Origin: Ilyomonas sp963790435
GTDB lineage: Bacteria > Bacteroidota > Bacteroidia > Chitinophagales > Chitinophagaceae
Assembly: GCA_963790435.1 (NCBI GenBank)
Contig: CAWBOI010000001.1
Span: 1,116,001-1,180,000 of the forward strand
Length of the DNA stretch: 64,000 nucleotides
Direction: 5' to 3'
This document shows, in pieces, positions 1 to 9,714 of the stretch; the first letter of the stretch is position 1; each line of letters starts with the position of its first letter. Both the position numbers and the translations under genes were made by a program. The notes beneath the pieces are model-generated. The model was not told the origin of the DNA. It did no database searches and was given only the letters and a program-made list of their open reading frames with translations.

Positions 1-839
1 AAGAAACCCAGCGTTGCCGAATAACCCATGTTGTAGTATTCAAATGCTTGTTTATAAATGTAAAGAACAGCCGATAACGTTGTGTTTAAAGGACCACCGC
101 CCGTCATTACATACGGCTCGATAAAAAGAGAAAAGCCGCCAATGGTTGATAAAACCACCACCATAAAAACAGTTGGATTAATCATTGGCAACGTGATGTG
201 ATAAAACTGCTGCCAGTTGCTTGCACCTTCCATTTTTGCAGCCTCGTAATACTGTGTAGGCACGGTTTGCAAACCGGTTAAAAACAGGATGACATACAAG
301 CCAACATTCTTCCAGGTTGCCATTACAGCAATGGAATAAATGGCAACGTTAGGGCTTGTAAGCCAGCCTACTTTTGCAAAACCTAACCATTGCAATAAAC
401 GGTTGATCAAGCCAAAATCATAACCCAACAATTGCTGCCATAAAATAGTTACTACAACACCCGAAACAATCACCGGCATAAAAAAAGAACCTCTGAAAAA
501 AGAAGCGGCTTTTATTTTTTGATTGAGCAAATAAGCCAGCGATAACGAAACCACCAATTGCAACGGAATGTGCAGCAACAAAAATTTCAGCGTATTGAGA
601 ATGGCTTTCCAAAACAGCCTGTCGTGAAACAGGCGTGTATAATTGTTTATCCCAATGAACTTCATGGAAGAGATAATGTTCCATTTGTGAAACGTAAGAA
701 AGAAACAAAACAGCACCGGAAACACCACAAACACTGCCGTAAGAATAAGATACGGCGATACGAGCAAATAAGGCAACAGCTTGTGTTTGCCTCCTTTTTT
801 CAAGTTTGTTTTTGCCACTATTTTCGGTTCGTTGTTCAT
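1..839 (-). CDS. ABC sugar transporter permease, MalF/UgpA type (3' end outside window)
   Basis: This gene reads from an ATG at 839 down through the left edge of the window, giving 279 codons without a stop, so the C-terminus is missing. The translation has a charged N-terminus, hydrophobic membrane segments from about residue 22, and the loop EAAKMEGASNW near residue 199, which matches the EAA motif that docks binding-protein-dependent permeases onto the ATPase. The family forms the inner-membrane channel for sugars or glycerol-phosphate-like solutes. It starts 12 bases after the oxidoreductase stop and lies in the same operon as the solute-binding protein at 1967-3268. The partner permease and any ATPase are expected beyond the left edge. 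Confidence 0.88.
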   Translation of the reverse strand, partial: MNNEPKIVAKTNLKKGGKHKLLPYLLVSPYLILTAVFVVFPVLFCFFLTFHKWNIISSMKFIGINNYTRLFHDRLFWKAILNTLKFLLLHIPLQLVVSLSLAYLLNQKIKAASFFRGSFFMPVIVSGVVVTILWQQLLGYDFGLINRLLQWLGFAKVGWLTSPNVAIYSIAVMATWKNVGLYVILFLTGLQTVPTQYYEAAKMEGASNWQQFYHITLPMINPTVFMVVVLSTIGGFSLFIEPYVMTGGGPLNTTLSAVLYIYKQAFEYYNMGYSATLGF

Positions 840-851
840 GCAAAAAATCGT

Positions 852-1967
852 TTATCGTATAACGGCTTTGTGAGTGGCTTCTTCAGCCATTTGCAGCGAA
901 GCAATGGCATTGTTATCTGTGATTAAGCGTTGATGATTTTTATCTTCAATCCACTGCAATTGGTCTTGCAACATTCGTTGTAATAACTCTGTATAAACGT
1001 TTGATTTATTAGTAAGGCTTCCCCATTCAATTGTTACTTCTTCATCCGCAAAAATGTCCTTTCCTCTGCCTTTCATTCGTTGGTTGATTGAAGTTGTATG
1101 TAGGTTTGTTTTTGATGAAAGATGAGAGAACAGATTTTGCAAAGCGATGCGTTGTTCTTTATTCACCCAACCGTGAATTTTTATTTCTACAGGAATCCAT
1201 CCATAGAGCGTAATATCGCCCCTTTCAAACAACAATTTCATTTCCTGCCGGTCTGCTATTCCGGGTTGATCAAAACCATGATAAAAATTGACAATGCCAT
1301 CCTTATATAAAACCGTTGCCTGCACACGGTCAATTATTTTTGGTGCAGAAGGGCGCTGCAATTGAACCGAACTAATAACTTCACCCTTACCCAGCCAGCC
1401 TGAAAAGAGGTCGAAAAAATGAACGCCATGTTCAATAAAAATGCCGCCACTTTTCATTTTATCCCAAAACCAATGCTGCTCATTTAAATTTTCATCGCTC
1501 GCATAATTTTCAAAGAAGCCATGCAGAAAATTGCCCAATATCTTATCACCAACAATCTTCTTTACAATTTGGTACAACGGGTTGTAACGCTGCATCAAAT
1601 TCACTACATACAATTTGTTCTGCTTCTCCGCTAAGTCTTTTAATTCTTCTGCTTGCTGTAACTGAAGCGCAGCGGGCTTTTCGCAGATGACATGCTTATT
1701 AGAAAGCAATGCTTTTTTCGATTGTTCGTAATGCAAATGGGGCGGCGTGGCTATATAAATTACATCAATTTCTTTGTTATTCAACAGTTCATCAGCAGCA
1801 TCATAAGCCGTTGCATTTACCGCTTCTGCCATCGCTTGTGCGGTTGCTTTATTTATATCAAACACAGCGCTGATGTTTACTTGTGGTATTTGTAAAAAAG
1901 CCTTCGTAGCAAACAAGGCAAATGCGCCCCCTCCAATCACTCCAATGTTCATTTGTTTTTGCATCAT
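852..1967 (-). CDS. Gfo/Idh/MocA family NAD(P)-dependent oxidoreductase
   Basis: This 371-residue protein starts with a Rossmann fold (NIGVIGGGAFALFATKAF near the N-terminus) and carries the family EKP motif in CEKPAAL around residues 95-101, whose lysine is catalytic. The family oxidises or epimerises sugars and inositols using a dinucleotide cofactor in the cytoplasm. Its ATG overlaps the stop codon of the upstream binding protein in a TAATG arrangement, which suggests translational coupling. The permease follows 12 bases later. The context suggests that it processes the sugar imported by the ABC system; the substrate cannot be read from sequence. Confidence 0.9.
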   Translation of the reverse strand: MMQKQMNIGVIGGGAFALFATKAFLQIPQVNISAVFDINKATAQAMAEAVNATAYDAADELLNNKEIDVIYIATPPHLHYEQSKKALLSNKHVICEKPAALQLQQAEELKDLAEKQNKLYVVNLMQRYNPLYQIVKKIVGDKILGNFLHGFFENYASDENLNEQHWFWDKMKSGGIFIEHGVHFFDLFSGWLGKGEVISSVQLQRPSAPKIIDRVQATVLYKDGIVNFYHGFDQPGIADRQEMKLLFERGDITLYGWIPVEIKIHGWVNKEQRIALQNLFSHLSSKTNLHTTSINQRMKGRGKDIFADEEVTIEWGSLTNKSNVYTELLQRMLQDQLQWIEDKNHQRLITDNNAIASLQMAEEATHKAVIR

Positions 1968-3268
1968 TATTCATTTCCTTTTCCCAGTAAAACATTCACG
2001 GCTTTTTCCGCATCAGCAATGGCTTGTGCGGGCGTTTTCATTCCATACACCACGCAGGCTTCATATTCCTGCGAAATGGCATCGAGCACTTCTACAATTA
2101 CATCACAATTATCAATGCCCTTTACATACGGCACTTCCTGTGCAAATGGCAGCATCATTGGATTATCGGTAAAATAATTTTTGTAAAACGAATCGCTGTC
2201 TAAATCTTTTCTTCTCGGCAGTTGCCCGGTCAGTTGCAAGAGTTCTAAATCACCTTCTTTGCTGATAACAGTTTGCAAAAATTCCCACGCTTGTTGCGGA
2301 TACTTGCAGGTGTTGAAAATGACAATGTTTTTAGGGTCGGCGTAAGTGTAAATGGGTCCTTTGTGATCATCAGGAACAATAGGTAAAAAATAGGCAAAAC
2401 CAAACCCTTTGTCCGGGATGCTGTTGAGATGTGCAATCTCCCAGGGACCTGTCCATTTGGTTGCAATGTTTTGTGTAACGAAAGGATCGGTAGAAGCTGC
2501 ATTGGATTCTTTTGAAAAATAATTCTGTCTGTATAAATTTTGTAAAAAGGAAAATACTTCTATTGCATATTTGTTATTGAAGGCAGCTTTGTTATTTGCA
2601 ATCAGCGGCGCTCCGTTGGATGCTGCTACATACAAAGTATAAAAATTGAACAGCCGTTGATACCAGATAGATTTTACTTCGGTGTAGCCAAAGCGGTTAT
2701 TTGGCAACCCTTTCACTGCGCAATTTTGTTTGTACAATTCAGCAGCGGCATTGTAAGCACTATACGTTTGTGGTAGTGAAGTAATGTTATTTTCTTTAAA
2801 AATATTCTTGTTATAAATCGTCATAATCGGGTTCACCTTCCAGGGAATTTGATAGATGTGCCCATCCGATGAAGTTATCTCTTTGATGGTTGCACTATCA
2901 CAGCGTTGCTTCATAAAATTCATGAAGCCTTTTAATGTATCTAATGGTATCAAAACGTGTGCATGAGCATACATTTCAACATTGCCCTGCCACATATTGG
3001 CATAGATGTCAGGCGTGGTTTTTCCTACCACAGCCGCGAGGATTACTTCTTCGCTCGACTGGCCTTCGGGTATTGGTTGTATATGAATAGAATGAGAAGA
3101 ATGATGGTTGTTCCAGGCTGTAGTAATGTTGGTGCACAGCTTTATTTCGGGGTTGTTATTGGAACACCAAAACACCATTTCATTTTCGTTTGCAGAAGAA
3201 GATCTCCGGCACGAAATGAAAAAAAACAGGGCAAAACAAAAGAATATCGTTTTATAAACTGAATACAT
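1967..3268 (-). CDS. ABC transporter sugar-binding lipoprotein (extracellular solute-binding family 1)
   Basis: The start is taken as the ATG at 3268, because it gives a short signal peptide ending in the lipobox FFISC followed by RRSSS; the longer frame upstream has no such logic and runs through a hairpin. The mature protein (about 433 residues in total) has the look of family 1 solute-binding proteins, with MVFWCSNNN near the N-terminus, IPWKVNPIMTIYNKNIF in the middle and KWTGPWEIAHLN later. It should bind a sugar or oligosaccharide outside the inner membrane and deliver it to the permease at 1-839. The coding start lies about 30 bases after a strong hairpin with a T-tract, so expression probably differs from that of the upstream SusCD genes. 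Confidence 0.88.
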   Translation of the reverse strand: MYSVYKTIFFCFALFFFISCRRSSSANENEMVFWCSNNNPEIKLCTNITTAWNNHHSSHSIHIQPIPEGQSSEEVILAAVVGKTTPDIYANMWQGNVEMYAHAHVLIPLDTLKGFMNFMKQRCDSATIKEITSSDGHIYQIPWKVNPIMTIYNKNIFKENNITSLPQTYSAYNAAAELYKQNCAVKGLPNNRFGYTEVKSIWYQRLFNFYTLYVAASNGAPLIANNKAAFNNKYAIEVFSFLQNLYRQNYFSKESNAASTDPFVTQNIATKWTGPWEIAHLNSIPDKGFGFAYFLPIVPDDHKGPIYTYADPKNIVIFNTCKYPQQAWEFLQTVISKEGDLELLQLTGQLPRRKDLDSDSFYKNYFTDNPMMLPFAQEVPYVKGIDNCDVIVEVLDAISQEYEACVVYGMKTPAQAIADAEKAVNVLLGKGNE

Positions 3269-3296
3269 GATTAGTGCAAAAACAAAACGGAGAAGG

Positions 3297-3338
3297 AGTA
3301 AAAAAACCACTATCGTTGTTATTGCCGGTAGTGGTTTT
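3297..3338 (-). terminator. Rho-independent terminator or attenuator ahead of the binding-protein gene
   Basis: The arms AAAACCACTA (3303-3312) and TAGTGGTTTT (3329-3338) are perfect inverted repeats with a 16-base loop. Read on the minus strand the hairpin is followed by a run of T. It sits after the LamG lipoprotein gene and just before the binding-protein ATG at 3268, so it could end the SusCD transcript or only reduce read-through. Confidence 0.75.
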
Positions 3339-3387
3339 AAATTGCATTGGGTTTTATGCCCTTTTACATTAACCCACATTGTATAAA

Positions 3388-3414
3388 GCTGACAGGGTTC
3401 AGAACCCTGTCAGC
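3388..3414. repeat. Perfect palindrome containing CCTGTCAG
   Basis: A 13-base arm GCTGACAGGGTTC and its exact complement GAACCCTGTCAGC are separated by a single base. The core resembles the AACCTGNCAGGTT palindromes at 12912, 22621 and 22658. It lies between the LamG gene stop (3445) and the terminator at 3297-3338. Confidence 0.7.
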
Positions 3415-3444
3415 GTATATAATATGCTGTCTGTTTAAACAGGG

Positions 3445-4569
3445 CTATTGCGTTGCCTGCTGGTTATGCAATTGCATTACCTGCGTTGCTGTTAAAGCAG
3501 TATTGTAAATCATAATGTCATCCATATCTCCTGTCCAATAGCCGCCATAACCAATAAAGTAGTTACCGTCTGGTCCGGTAGAATCATATTTATAAGCAGC
3601 GTTCGGCAAATCTGAACCAATGGATAAATCTACACCCGGATTAAGTTGTTTAATGGTATGTGCCAGATTCGTCCAGGTCTTAACCGGTGTTCCATTGATA
3701 TAGAAAACTTCAGTGCCATTGCCATCATACGTTACCACCAAATGGCTCCAAGGTCCTGCGCCGGCCGTTGTACCGATAGTAATTGCAGTGCCGGCATCGT
3801 CACGATCATAAATGGTAGAATCCGTAGCTACGGTGAAAAACGGCAGTGTAGGTTGCGTTTGCAATTTGTAGCAGTTCCAGCGGGCTAATGAAACTATATA
3901 ACAATCTGTGCGATGATCTGTTCTGCCTGCCGTATCCTGCCGAACCCATGCACTAACGGTTATTGCCTGCGGATTCAAAGTAGGGCTAAAAGGCACTTCA
4001 ATGTGGCCGCCATTGCTAAAATGATACGCTGCATTGGCAACACCAAAACGGTCGTTCGTAGGCGTTGGCACTCCGCCTGGTGTTACACCGGACGTTATCA
4101 CAAGCCCAACGCCACCCATCGTTGGCGGGCAAGCGGTTAGAGTACCATTGTGCCCATTAACAGAATCGTTTGCATTGCCATTGAACTTCCAGTAAGCTAC
4201 CAATGCAGAGCCTGCTATCGGCGTTATTTTTCCAGCTTCGTAAGCAGCAATGGCAGCATTTAAGTTAGCAGTTGCAGCCGTAACCTGCGCTTGTGTTGCA
4301 TTGGTGCTGGCACTTGCCAAAACTGATTGTGCCGATGTTAATGCCGCCTTTAATGTTGCCTGGGAACCCGAAGGATATTCGCCGGGTTGCGTGCCTTCGT
4401 GTGTGTTGCTTAAGTACCAATTCGCAGAGTCAATCGCTGCCTGTAAAGTAGTGGTGTTGGGCGGCGTAAAAGAAGGTCCTGATTTTTTACAAGACGAAAC
4501 AAACAATGCCAGCGACAATCCGAATAAGATTGTGAGCATTACATACCTGATTTGAACTTTTGATCTCAT
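3445..4569 (-). CDS. LamG-domain lipoprotein with N-terminal helical FIVAR-like segment
   Basis: This 374-residue protein begins with a signal peptide and lipobox ALFVSSC (Cys27). Residues of about 35-115 form an Ala-rich helical segment (LQAAIDSANWYLSNT, QVTAATANLNAAIAAYEAGK) of the FIVAR-like type seen in surface glycan proteins. From about 125 to the end there is a LamG/concanavalin A-like lectin domain, with VAYWKFNGNANDSVNGHNGT, WSHLVVTYDGNG and MDDIMIYNTALTATQVMQLH. It follows SusD by 26 bases and is probably a surface glycan-binding lipoprotein of the same locus. No catalytic residues can be assigned, so a binding role is more likely than hydrolysis. Confidence 0.85.
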   Translation of the reverse strand: MRSKVQIRYVMLTILFGLSLALFVSSCKKSGPSFTPPNTTTLQAAIDSANWYLSNTHEGTQPGEYPSGSQATLKAALTSAQSVLASASTNATQAQVTAATANLNAAIAAYEAGKITPIAGSALVAYWKFNGNANDSVNGHNGTLTACPPTMGGVGLVITSGVTPGGVPTPTNDRFGVANAAYHFSNGGHIEVPFSPTLNPQAITVSAWVRQDTAGRTDHRTDCYIVSLARWNCYKLQTQPTLPFFTVATDSTIYDRDDAGTAITIGTTAGAGPWSHLVVTYDGNGTEVFYINGTPVKTWTNLAHTIKQLNPGVDLSIGSDLPNAAYKYDSTGPDGNYFIGYGGYWTGDMDDIMIYNTALTATQVMQLHNQQATQ

Positions 4570-4595
4570 GGTTTGAATTTTAATTGATGAAAAAT

Positions 4596-6119
4596 TTATT
4601 TTAATGCTTTGTCAAGGTCTCTTTCAGTTTGGGGTATGGGAAAGTTTTTATCTTTTGTGTATGAAAAATTAGATACGCCATCCCTGTTCTGGAGCGAGTT
4701 TACGTAGCCAGGACCGAGGTTTGGATTTGCACCATATCTTTCCAAATCGAAAAAGCGGTGAAATTCAAATCCCAATTCCACCCTTCTTTCATGGATGATT
4801 GCTGTACGTACCTGCGCCTGTGAAACCGCAGCTACATCAGGCAGAAGCCCTGCAGGCACAGTCCCAAAACCGTGTAGCGAACTATCGTATAAATAACTTC
4901 CTCTTGCCCTTTGCCTAACCAGGTTCAAAGGAATGATGGCTCCGCTCGTTTGTCCCAATTCATTCAAAGCTTCTGCATTGAACAACAACACATCCGCATA
5001 ACGAATGGCTACATAATCGCAGCTTCCCTGCCCGATAATAGGCGCCTGCGAAAGAGGCTGTTGATGTTTTCGCGTGAGATAGCCCGTTTGCGGCGACCAT
5101 GATGGTGAATATCGCTGCCCGTTATTCCACAACATACTGTCTCTTCCTACTGTATAATCCAATCGTGGATCGTAAACAGTGTCTGCTGTTTTTTCAAATT
5201 CATCTACAAAGTTTTGATTCGGCGCATCGCAATAATAACCACCCACAACTTGTGGTGCAAACCATTGGTTCAACGCATTGCCAACATTTGGATTCTGACC
5301 GCCCAACATTTGTACTTCAAACACTGATTCAGAATTGTTTTTGTGTAACGCATCAAAATTTTGAGAATACACTTTCATCAAATTATACTGCCCGCTGTTA
5401 ATTACGAGGTTGGAATAAGTAAGAGAAGAATCCCATTTTTGCTGATACAAATAAGCTTTTGCCAATAAAGCCGCTGCTGCTCCGCCCGTTGCACGTCCTA
5501 CATCAGCACCAGAATAACTTGGGGGCAAAACGCTTACCGCCGATTTTAAATCAGGCTCAATCACGCCTTCATAAATATCTTTTTGGGGCGATTGCGTAAT
5601 CTGCATTTCTTCCGGTGTTAAGGGCTTTGTTACCACCGGAACATCGCCATAAATATTTACCAGCGTGAAGTAATACCAGGCTCTTAAAAAATGAGCTTCG
5701 CCCAAAATGCGTGAGCGCAAAGCTGTGTCCATATTAATGGAGGGAATATTTGCCAAAACCAAATTGCAGTTGGTAACGCCCTGGTATAAGTTTGCCCATT
5801 CGTTCGACAAATGAGAGTTGGTAGTAGAAAAAGAAAAGTTGTCAATGGTAGAAGCATCAGGGCTTGCGCCCACATTTCCTGTGGCTGCATCATCGGAGGC
5901 AATATCACCAAACACCCAAAGCGGATTGGCTGTGGCACTGGTGAACTTAAGGGGTGCATAAGCTGCATTGATCGCCTGCATCGCAGCATTGGCAGAAGTG
6001 TAATATTGCGATGTAGAGTAAACGCCCTGAATGTCTTTGTCTAAAAACTTGGAACAACTAATTCCGGCAAAAACAAACATTAGGATGAGCAGGCTGTATG
6101 TGATGAATTTTTTATTCAT
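4596..6119 (-). CDS. RagB/SusD family nutrient-binding outer-membrane lipoprotein
   Basis: The chosen ATG at 6119 gives a clean lipoprotein signal (MNKKFITYSLLILM, then the lipobox FAGISC with Cys22) and a protein of 507 residues, normal for the family. Hallmarks include FLDKDIQGVYS after the lipobox, the TPR-like stretch AHFLRAWYYFTLVNIYGDVPV, the YVAIRYADVLLFNAEALNE segment, and the C-terminal block IIHERRVELGFEFHRFFDLER. SusD proteins cap a SusC TonB-dependent channel and bind the glycan at the cell surface. It starts 23 bases after the SusC stop at 6143, so the two are certainly cotranscribed. Confidence 0.95.
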   Translation of the reverse strand: MNKKFITYSLLILMFVFAGISCSKFLDKDIQGVYSTSQYYTSANAAMQAINAAYAPLKFTSATANPLWVFGDIASDDAATGNVGASPDASTIDNFSFSTTNSHLSNEWANLYQGVTNCNLVLANIPSINMDTALRSRILGEAHFLRAWYYFTLVNIYGDVPVVTKPLTPEEMQITQSPQKDIYEGVIEPDLKSAVSVLPPSYSGADVGRATGGAAAALLAKAYLYQQKWDSSLTYSNLVINSGQYNLMKVYSQNFDALHKNNSESVFEVQMLGGQNPNVGNALNQWFAPQVVGGYYCDAPNQNFVDEFEKTADTVYDPRLDYTVGRDSMLWNNGQRYSPSWSPQTGYLTRKHQQPLSQAPIIGQGSCDYVAIRYADVLLFNAEALNELGQTSGAIIPLNLVRQRARGSYLYDSSLHGFGTVPAGLLPDVAAVSQAQVRTAIIHERRVELGFEFHRFFDLERYGANPNLGPGYVNSLQNRDGVSNFSYTKDKNFPIPQTERDLDKALK

Positions 6120-6142
6120 ACTGAATGAGTTTATAAGCATTT

Positions 6143-9100
6143 TTAAAACGTAAGATTTGCGCCAACGATGTAGCTTTTTGCAGAGGGATAAGTTCCCCAG
6201 TCAATACCTGCAGCTACATCGCTCGGATACTTTTCAACCGCTACGTTGTTGCTGATGTGCATCTCGGGATCGAGACCTGTGTATTTTGTAAGAGTTACCA
6301 GGTTCAATCCCGTTGCGTAAAACCGCAATCCTTTGATGTGCAGCCTGTCTGTCAATGCTTTTGGAATTGTGTATCCCAACTGAATGTTTTTTAAACGGCA
6401 ATAAGAAGCGTTTTGTAAGAATCGGCTTGATGGCTCTTTGATGTTATTCGCCTGGTCGCGCCACGAAACCAACGGCATTGTATTGCTGGTGCCTTCGCCG
6501 TGCCAGCGTTCATCATACACTCGTTGCGTTACATTAAAAGGACGATAAAAACCTTCTATATCCTGATTGACCTGTAAGTAAATTTTATTTCCATAGCTGC
6601 CTTGTGCGAGCACAAACAAGTCGAAGTTTGAATAAGAAAGCGTTAGCGAAGCACCGTAAGTAAACTTTGGAATGGCGCTTCCCAAAAAGGTTCTGTCGTT
6701 GGCGTCGATCACACCATCGCCGTTCATGTCTTTGTACTTTACATCGCCGGGCCGCACACCGGGTCCCTGGTAAGCCGATTTAAAAATGTCGTCTTTATTT
6801 TGAAAAATGCCCGCCATTTGGTAACCATAAAAAGAACCAATGGGATGCCCGGTAGTGGTTAAAGTGGCATAAACGCCATCATCAATTCGTCCTCCCTGAA
6901 TAGGAACAGGAATAGAGATAACTTTATTTTGAATGGTAGCAAGATTAGCACTTAATTCATACTTTAATTTGCGGGCATTGTTGCTGTAATGCAAATCAAA
7001 TTCGAAGCCCTGATTTTGCACACTGCCATCGTTAATAAACGGTGCATTGGCAGAGCCGCCAATCATTGGCAAGGGCACGGCAACGAGCATATTATTGTTA
7101 ATTTTATCAAAATAATCAACCGTTAAAGAAAGCTTGTCTTTCCAGATTCCGATGTCTAATCCTACGTCTGTTTGCGTTGAGGTTTCCCATTTTACATCGG
7201 GATTGCCTAACGATGAAACACTGTAACCTTGCACCGGCGCAGGAGACGAACCCAACACATAATTACCAGTGTTGCTTACGATAGAAGCCCACGGATAATC
7301 GCCAATATTTTGATTTCCCAATTGTCCGTAGCTGGCTCTTAATTTCATTTTTGAAACTGACGGCAACAGGTTAGTAAACCATTTTTCATTCATTATGTTC
7401 CAGGCAATGGCACCGGAATAGAAATTTCCCCAGCGGTTAGCCGGACCGAATCGCGAAGAACCGTCTCTTCTTACCGTTCCGTTGATTAAAAATTCATCGT
7501 TATAACTATATCCTACATTTCCAAAAAAAGAAAGCAACGACCACTCGCCTCTGTTTTCGGTAGCAATTACCTGCTGTATGTTTAAACCATTACCGAGGAA
7601 ACGAAGAGAAGGATCCTGGTTGGGAAAGTTCTGGTCGTTTTCCAACAGCGCAGTGGTAGAGTTAGAAACGGCTTCAGTACCCAACAATACATTGATGCTA
7701 TTGCGTTCGTTAAACCGTTTGTTGTAACGAAGCGTATTGTTCCAAACCATATTTTCGCTCGTAATTTGCCGCTCCACCAACGAACTTGGATTATTGATTC
7801 TGCCGGCGGTTCCCCAATTCACATAAAAAGTTTTATCCTCCGTGACAAACACATCTCCGCCAAAATCTGATCTGAAAAACAGGTTGGGTAAAATTTTATA
7901 TTCGGCATACACATCACCAAAGCCTCTGTATTGTTTTTCTTTGTTATCGCTGTTATTAGCAAGCCCAACCGGGTTGTATCCATCACCAAAAAAACCGGGG
8001 TAGTGCGGCAAATCACTGTACACACCCGGAGAGGAATAAATTGGAATAGCCGGATCTCTAAAAAAAGCATAGCGGATAACGCTGCCGCCGTTGCCGCCTA
8101 AACCATCGCCGGAACTGCCGATTGCGCTTTTATCGTAATAAGAAAAATTTAGGTTGCTACCAATTTTCAACCTGTCGGTTACTTCTGTATTGAGTTTGGT
8201 TCGCAGCGTGTATCGTTTGTACCATGAGTTGAGTATAATGCCATCCTGATTAAAAAAATTGCCTGAAACAGAATATTGTGTTTTTTCATTTCCGCCGCTT
8301 ACTGAAAGCTCATGATCTTGCTGCGGCGCAGTGCGAAAAATAGAAGACAGCCAGGCCGTATTTGCCATTTGGATAGAATCGGGTATAGGCTTCTTCAATA
8401 ACGGGTTGTTGGCAGCCAGTCCATCATTGTCGTTAGCTACCATTTCGTTATAAATGGTTTTGTATTCAGCAGCATTCGCCATAGGTGTAAGGTAGCCATG
8501 CTTTTGAACACCGGCATAAACTGAATAGTTAACAGAAGCTTTTCCCGACTTGCCGTTTTTTGTGGTGATGATAACAACACCGTTAGACGAGCGTGCGCCA
8601 TAAATAGCTGCCGAAGCGGCATCTTTTAAAACGGTGATAGAGGCAATGTCATCGGCTGCTAAAAAATTAATTCCATCTTCTGTTGGCACACCATCAATAA
8701 TGTACAGCGGATCGTTGTTGTTGATAGAACCCACGCCTCTTATACGCATAGCAATACCATCGCCGGGCTGGCCGGTTGATTGTGTAATGCGAACGCCCGA
8801 AGCTTGTCCCTGCAATGCCTGGTCGGCAAAGCCAACCGGCACTTTTGCAACATCTTCAACATTAACCGTAGTAACGGCTCCTGCAATGGCAGTACGCCGT
8901 TGGCTTTGATAACCCACTACTACTACTTCCTGTTGTTGGCCTGCAGCAGCTTTCAATAAAACGGCAACATTTGTTTTATCGCTTACATTCACCTCCTGCG
9001 GTTCCATGCCTACATACGAAAACACCAGCACTTTATTCAAATTGTCGGGCATTTCTATCTGAAACACACCATTTTCATCTGTTACTGTTCCTCTTGTCGT

Positions 9101-9571
9101 TCCTTTTATCATTATTGAAACACCTTGCAGCGGTTTTTTGGCATCATCGGTAACGGTGCCTTTGATAAGAACCGGCGGTGGTGAAGCCTGAAGATTGTTT
9201 TGGCTTGAATCGTTGTTAAGCGGCTTGGGTTTTACCACTACCGTTTTACCCACAATGCTGTAAGAAAGCGGTTTGTTTTTAAGGCATTCTTCCAATGCTT
9301 TTTCAAGCGAAACATTGTGCACTGAAACAGTTACGTTGCCAGCTTTTTGCAACAATTCATAGCTGTATAAAAAGTCGTAGCCGTTTTGCTTTTGTATTTG
9401 CTTAAATACTTTTTGCAGCGGAACGTTTTTTTCGTTCAATGTTATTTGCGAGTACGTTCTAGCACTTGCCGTTATACTGGCAAGCATACAGAGAAAAACA
9501 GTACATTTCATAATAAGCAGCGGTTTGAATGCCATCCGCTGTTTGCGGATAGAGCCAATCGTTAGGTACAT
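6143..9571 (-). CDS. SusC/RagA family TonB-dependent outer-membrane transporter with STN domain
   Basis: The product (about 1142 residues from the ATG at 9571; a start 60 bases upstream is possible) begins with a signal region, then an STN (secretin/TonB short N-terminal) domain (VPLQKVFKQIQKQNGYDFLY), a CarboxypepD_reg-like domain (GTVTDDAKKPLQGVSIMIKG), the plug (GVGSINNNDPLYIIDGVP) and the SusC signature SAAIYGARSSNGVVIITTK. A large beta barrel follows. The STN domain marks transducing receptors that signal inward to a FecR-type anti-sigma factor, which fits the sigma/FecR pair directly upstream. It imports a TonB-energised ligand, probably an oligosaccharide, with the SusD at 4596-6119. 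Confidence 0.95.
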   Translation of the reverse strand: MYLTIGSIRKQRMAFKPLLIMKCTVFLCMLASITASARTYSQITLNEKNVPLQKVFKQIQKQNGYDFLYSYELLQKAGNVTVSVHNVSLEKALEECLKNKPLSYSIVGKTVVVKPKPLNNDSSQNNLQASPPPVLIKGTVTDDAKKPLQGVSIMIKGTTRGTVTDENGVFQIEMPDNLNKVLVFSYVGMEPQEVNVSDKTNVAVLLKAAAGQQQEVVVVGYQSQRRTAIAGAVTTVNVEDVAKVPVGFADQALQGQASGVRITQSTGQPGDGIAMRIRGVGSINNNDPLYIIDGVPTEDGINFLAADDIASITVLKDAASAAIYGARSSNGVVIITTKNGKSGKASVNYSVYAGVQKHGYLTPMANAAEYKTIYNEMVANDNDGLAANNPLLKKPIPDSIQMANTAWLSSIFRTAPQQDHELSVSGGNEKTQYSVSGNFFNQDGIILNSWYKRYTLRTKLNTEVTDRLKIGSNLNFSYYDKSAIGSSGDGLGGNGGSVIRYAFFRDPAIPIYSSPGVYSDLPHYPGFFGDGYNPVGLANNSDNKEKQYRGFGDVYAEYKILPNLFFRSDFGGDVFVTEDKTFYVNWGTAGRINNPSSLVERQITSENMVWNNTLRYNKRFNERNSINVLLGTEAVSNSTTALLENDQNFPNQDPSLRFLGNGLNIQQVIATENRGEWSLLSFFGNVGYSYNDEFLINGTVRRDGSSRFGPANRWGNFYSGAIAWNIMNEKWFTNLLPSVSKMKLRASYGQLGNQNIGDYPWASIVSNTGNYVLGSSPAPVQGYSVSSLGNPDVKWETSTQTDVGLDIGIWKDKLSLTVDYFDKINNNMLVAVPLPMIGGSANAPFINDGSVQNQGFEFDLHYSNNARKLKYELSANLATIQNKVISIPVPIQGGRIDDGVYATLTTTGHPIGSFYGYQMAGIFQNKDDIFKSAYQGPGVRPGDVKYKDMNGDGVIDANDRTFLGSAIPKFTYGASLTLSYSNFDLFVLAQGSYGNKIYLQVNQDIEGFYRPFNVTQRVYDERWHGEGTSNTMPLVSWRDQANNIKEPSSRFLQNASYCRLKNIQLGYTIPKALTDRLHIKGLRFYATGLNLVTLTKYTGLDPEMHISNNVAVEKYPSDVAAGIDWGTYPSAKSYIVGANLTF

Positions 9572-9714
9572 AAAAATGGTTATGTTGAGTGAAACAATAT
9601 TTGTTTTTGCATCAAAAACTGCCAACCACATAAATCAATATGGTAAGAAGCAAGCCATCTCGTTATCAGCAATCATTATAAACAAGCAATTCGTTTTATC
9701 CACCTACCGCCACG

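Noticed and set aside
418..843. 141-codon minus-strand frame starting at TTG 843
   Set aside because: It is a shifted shadow of the ABC permease, whose frame from the ATG at 839 carries membrane helices and the EAA motif.
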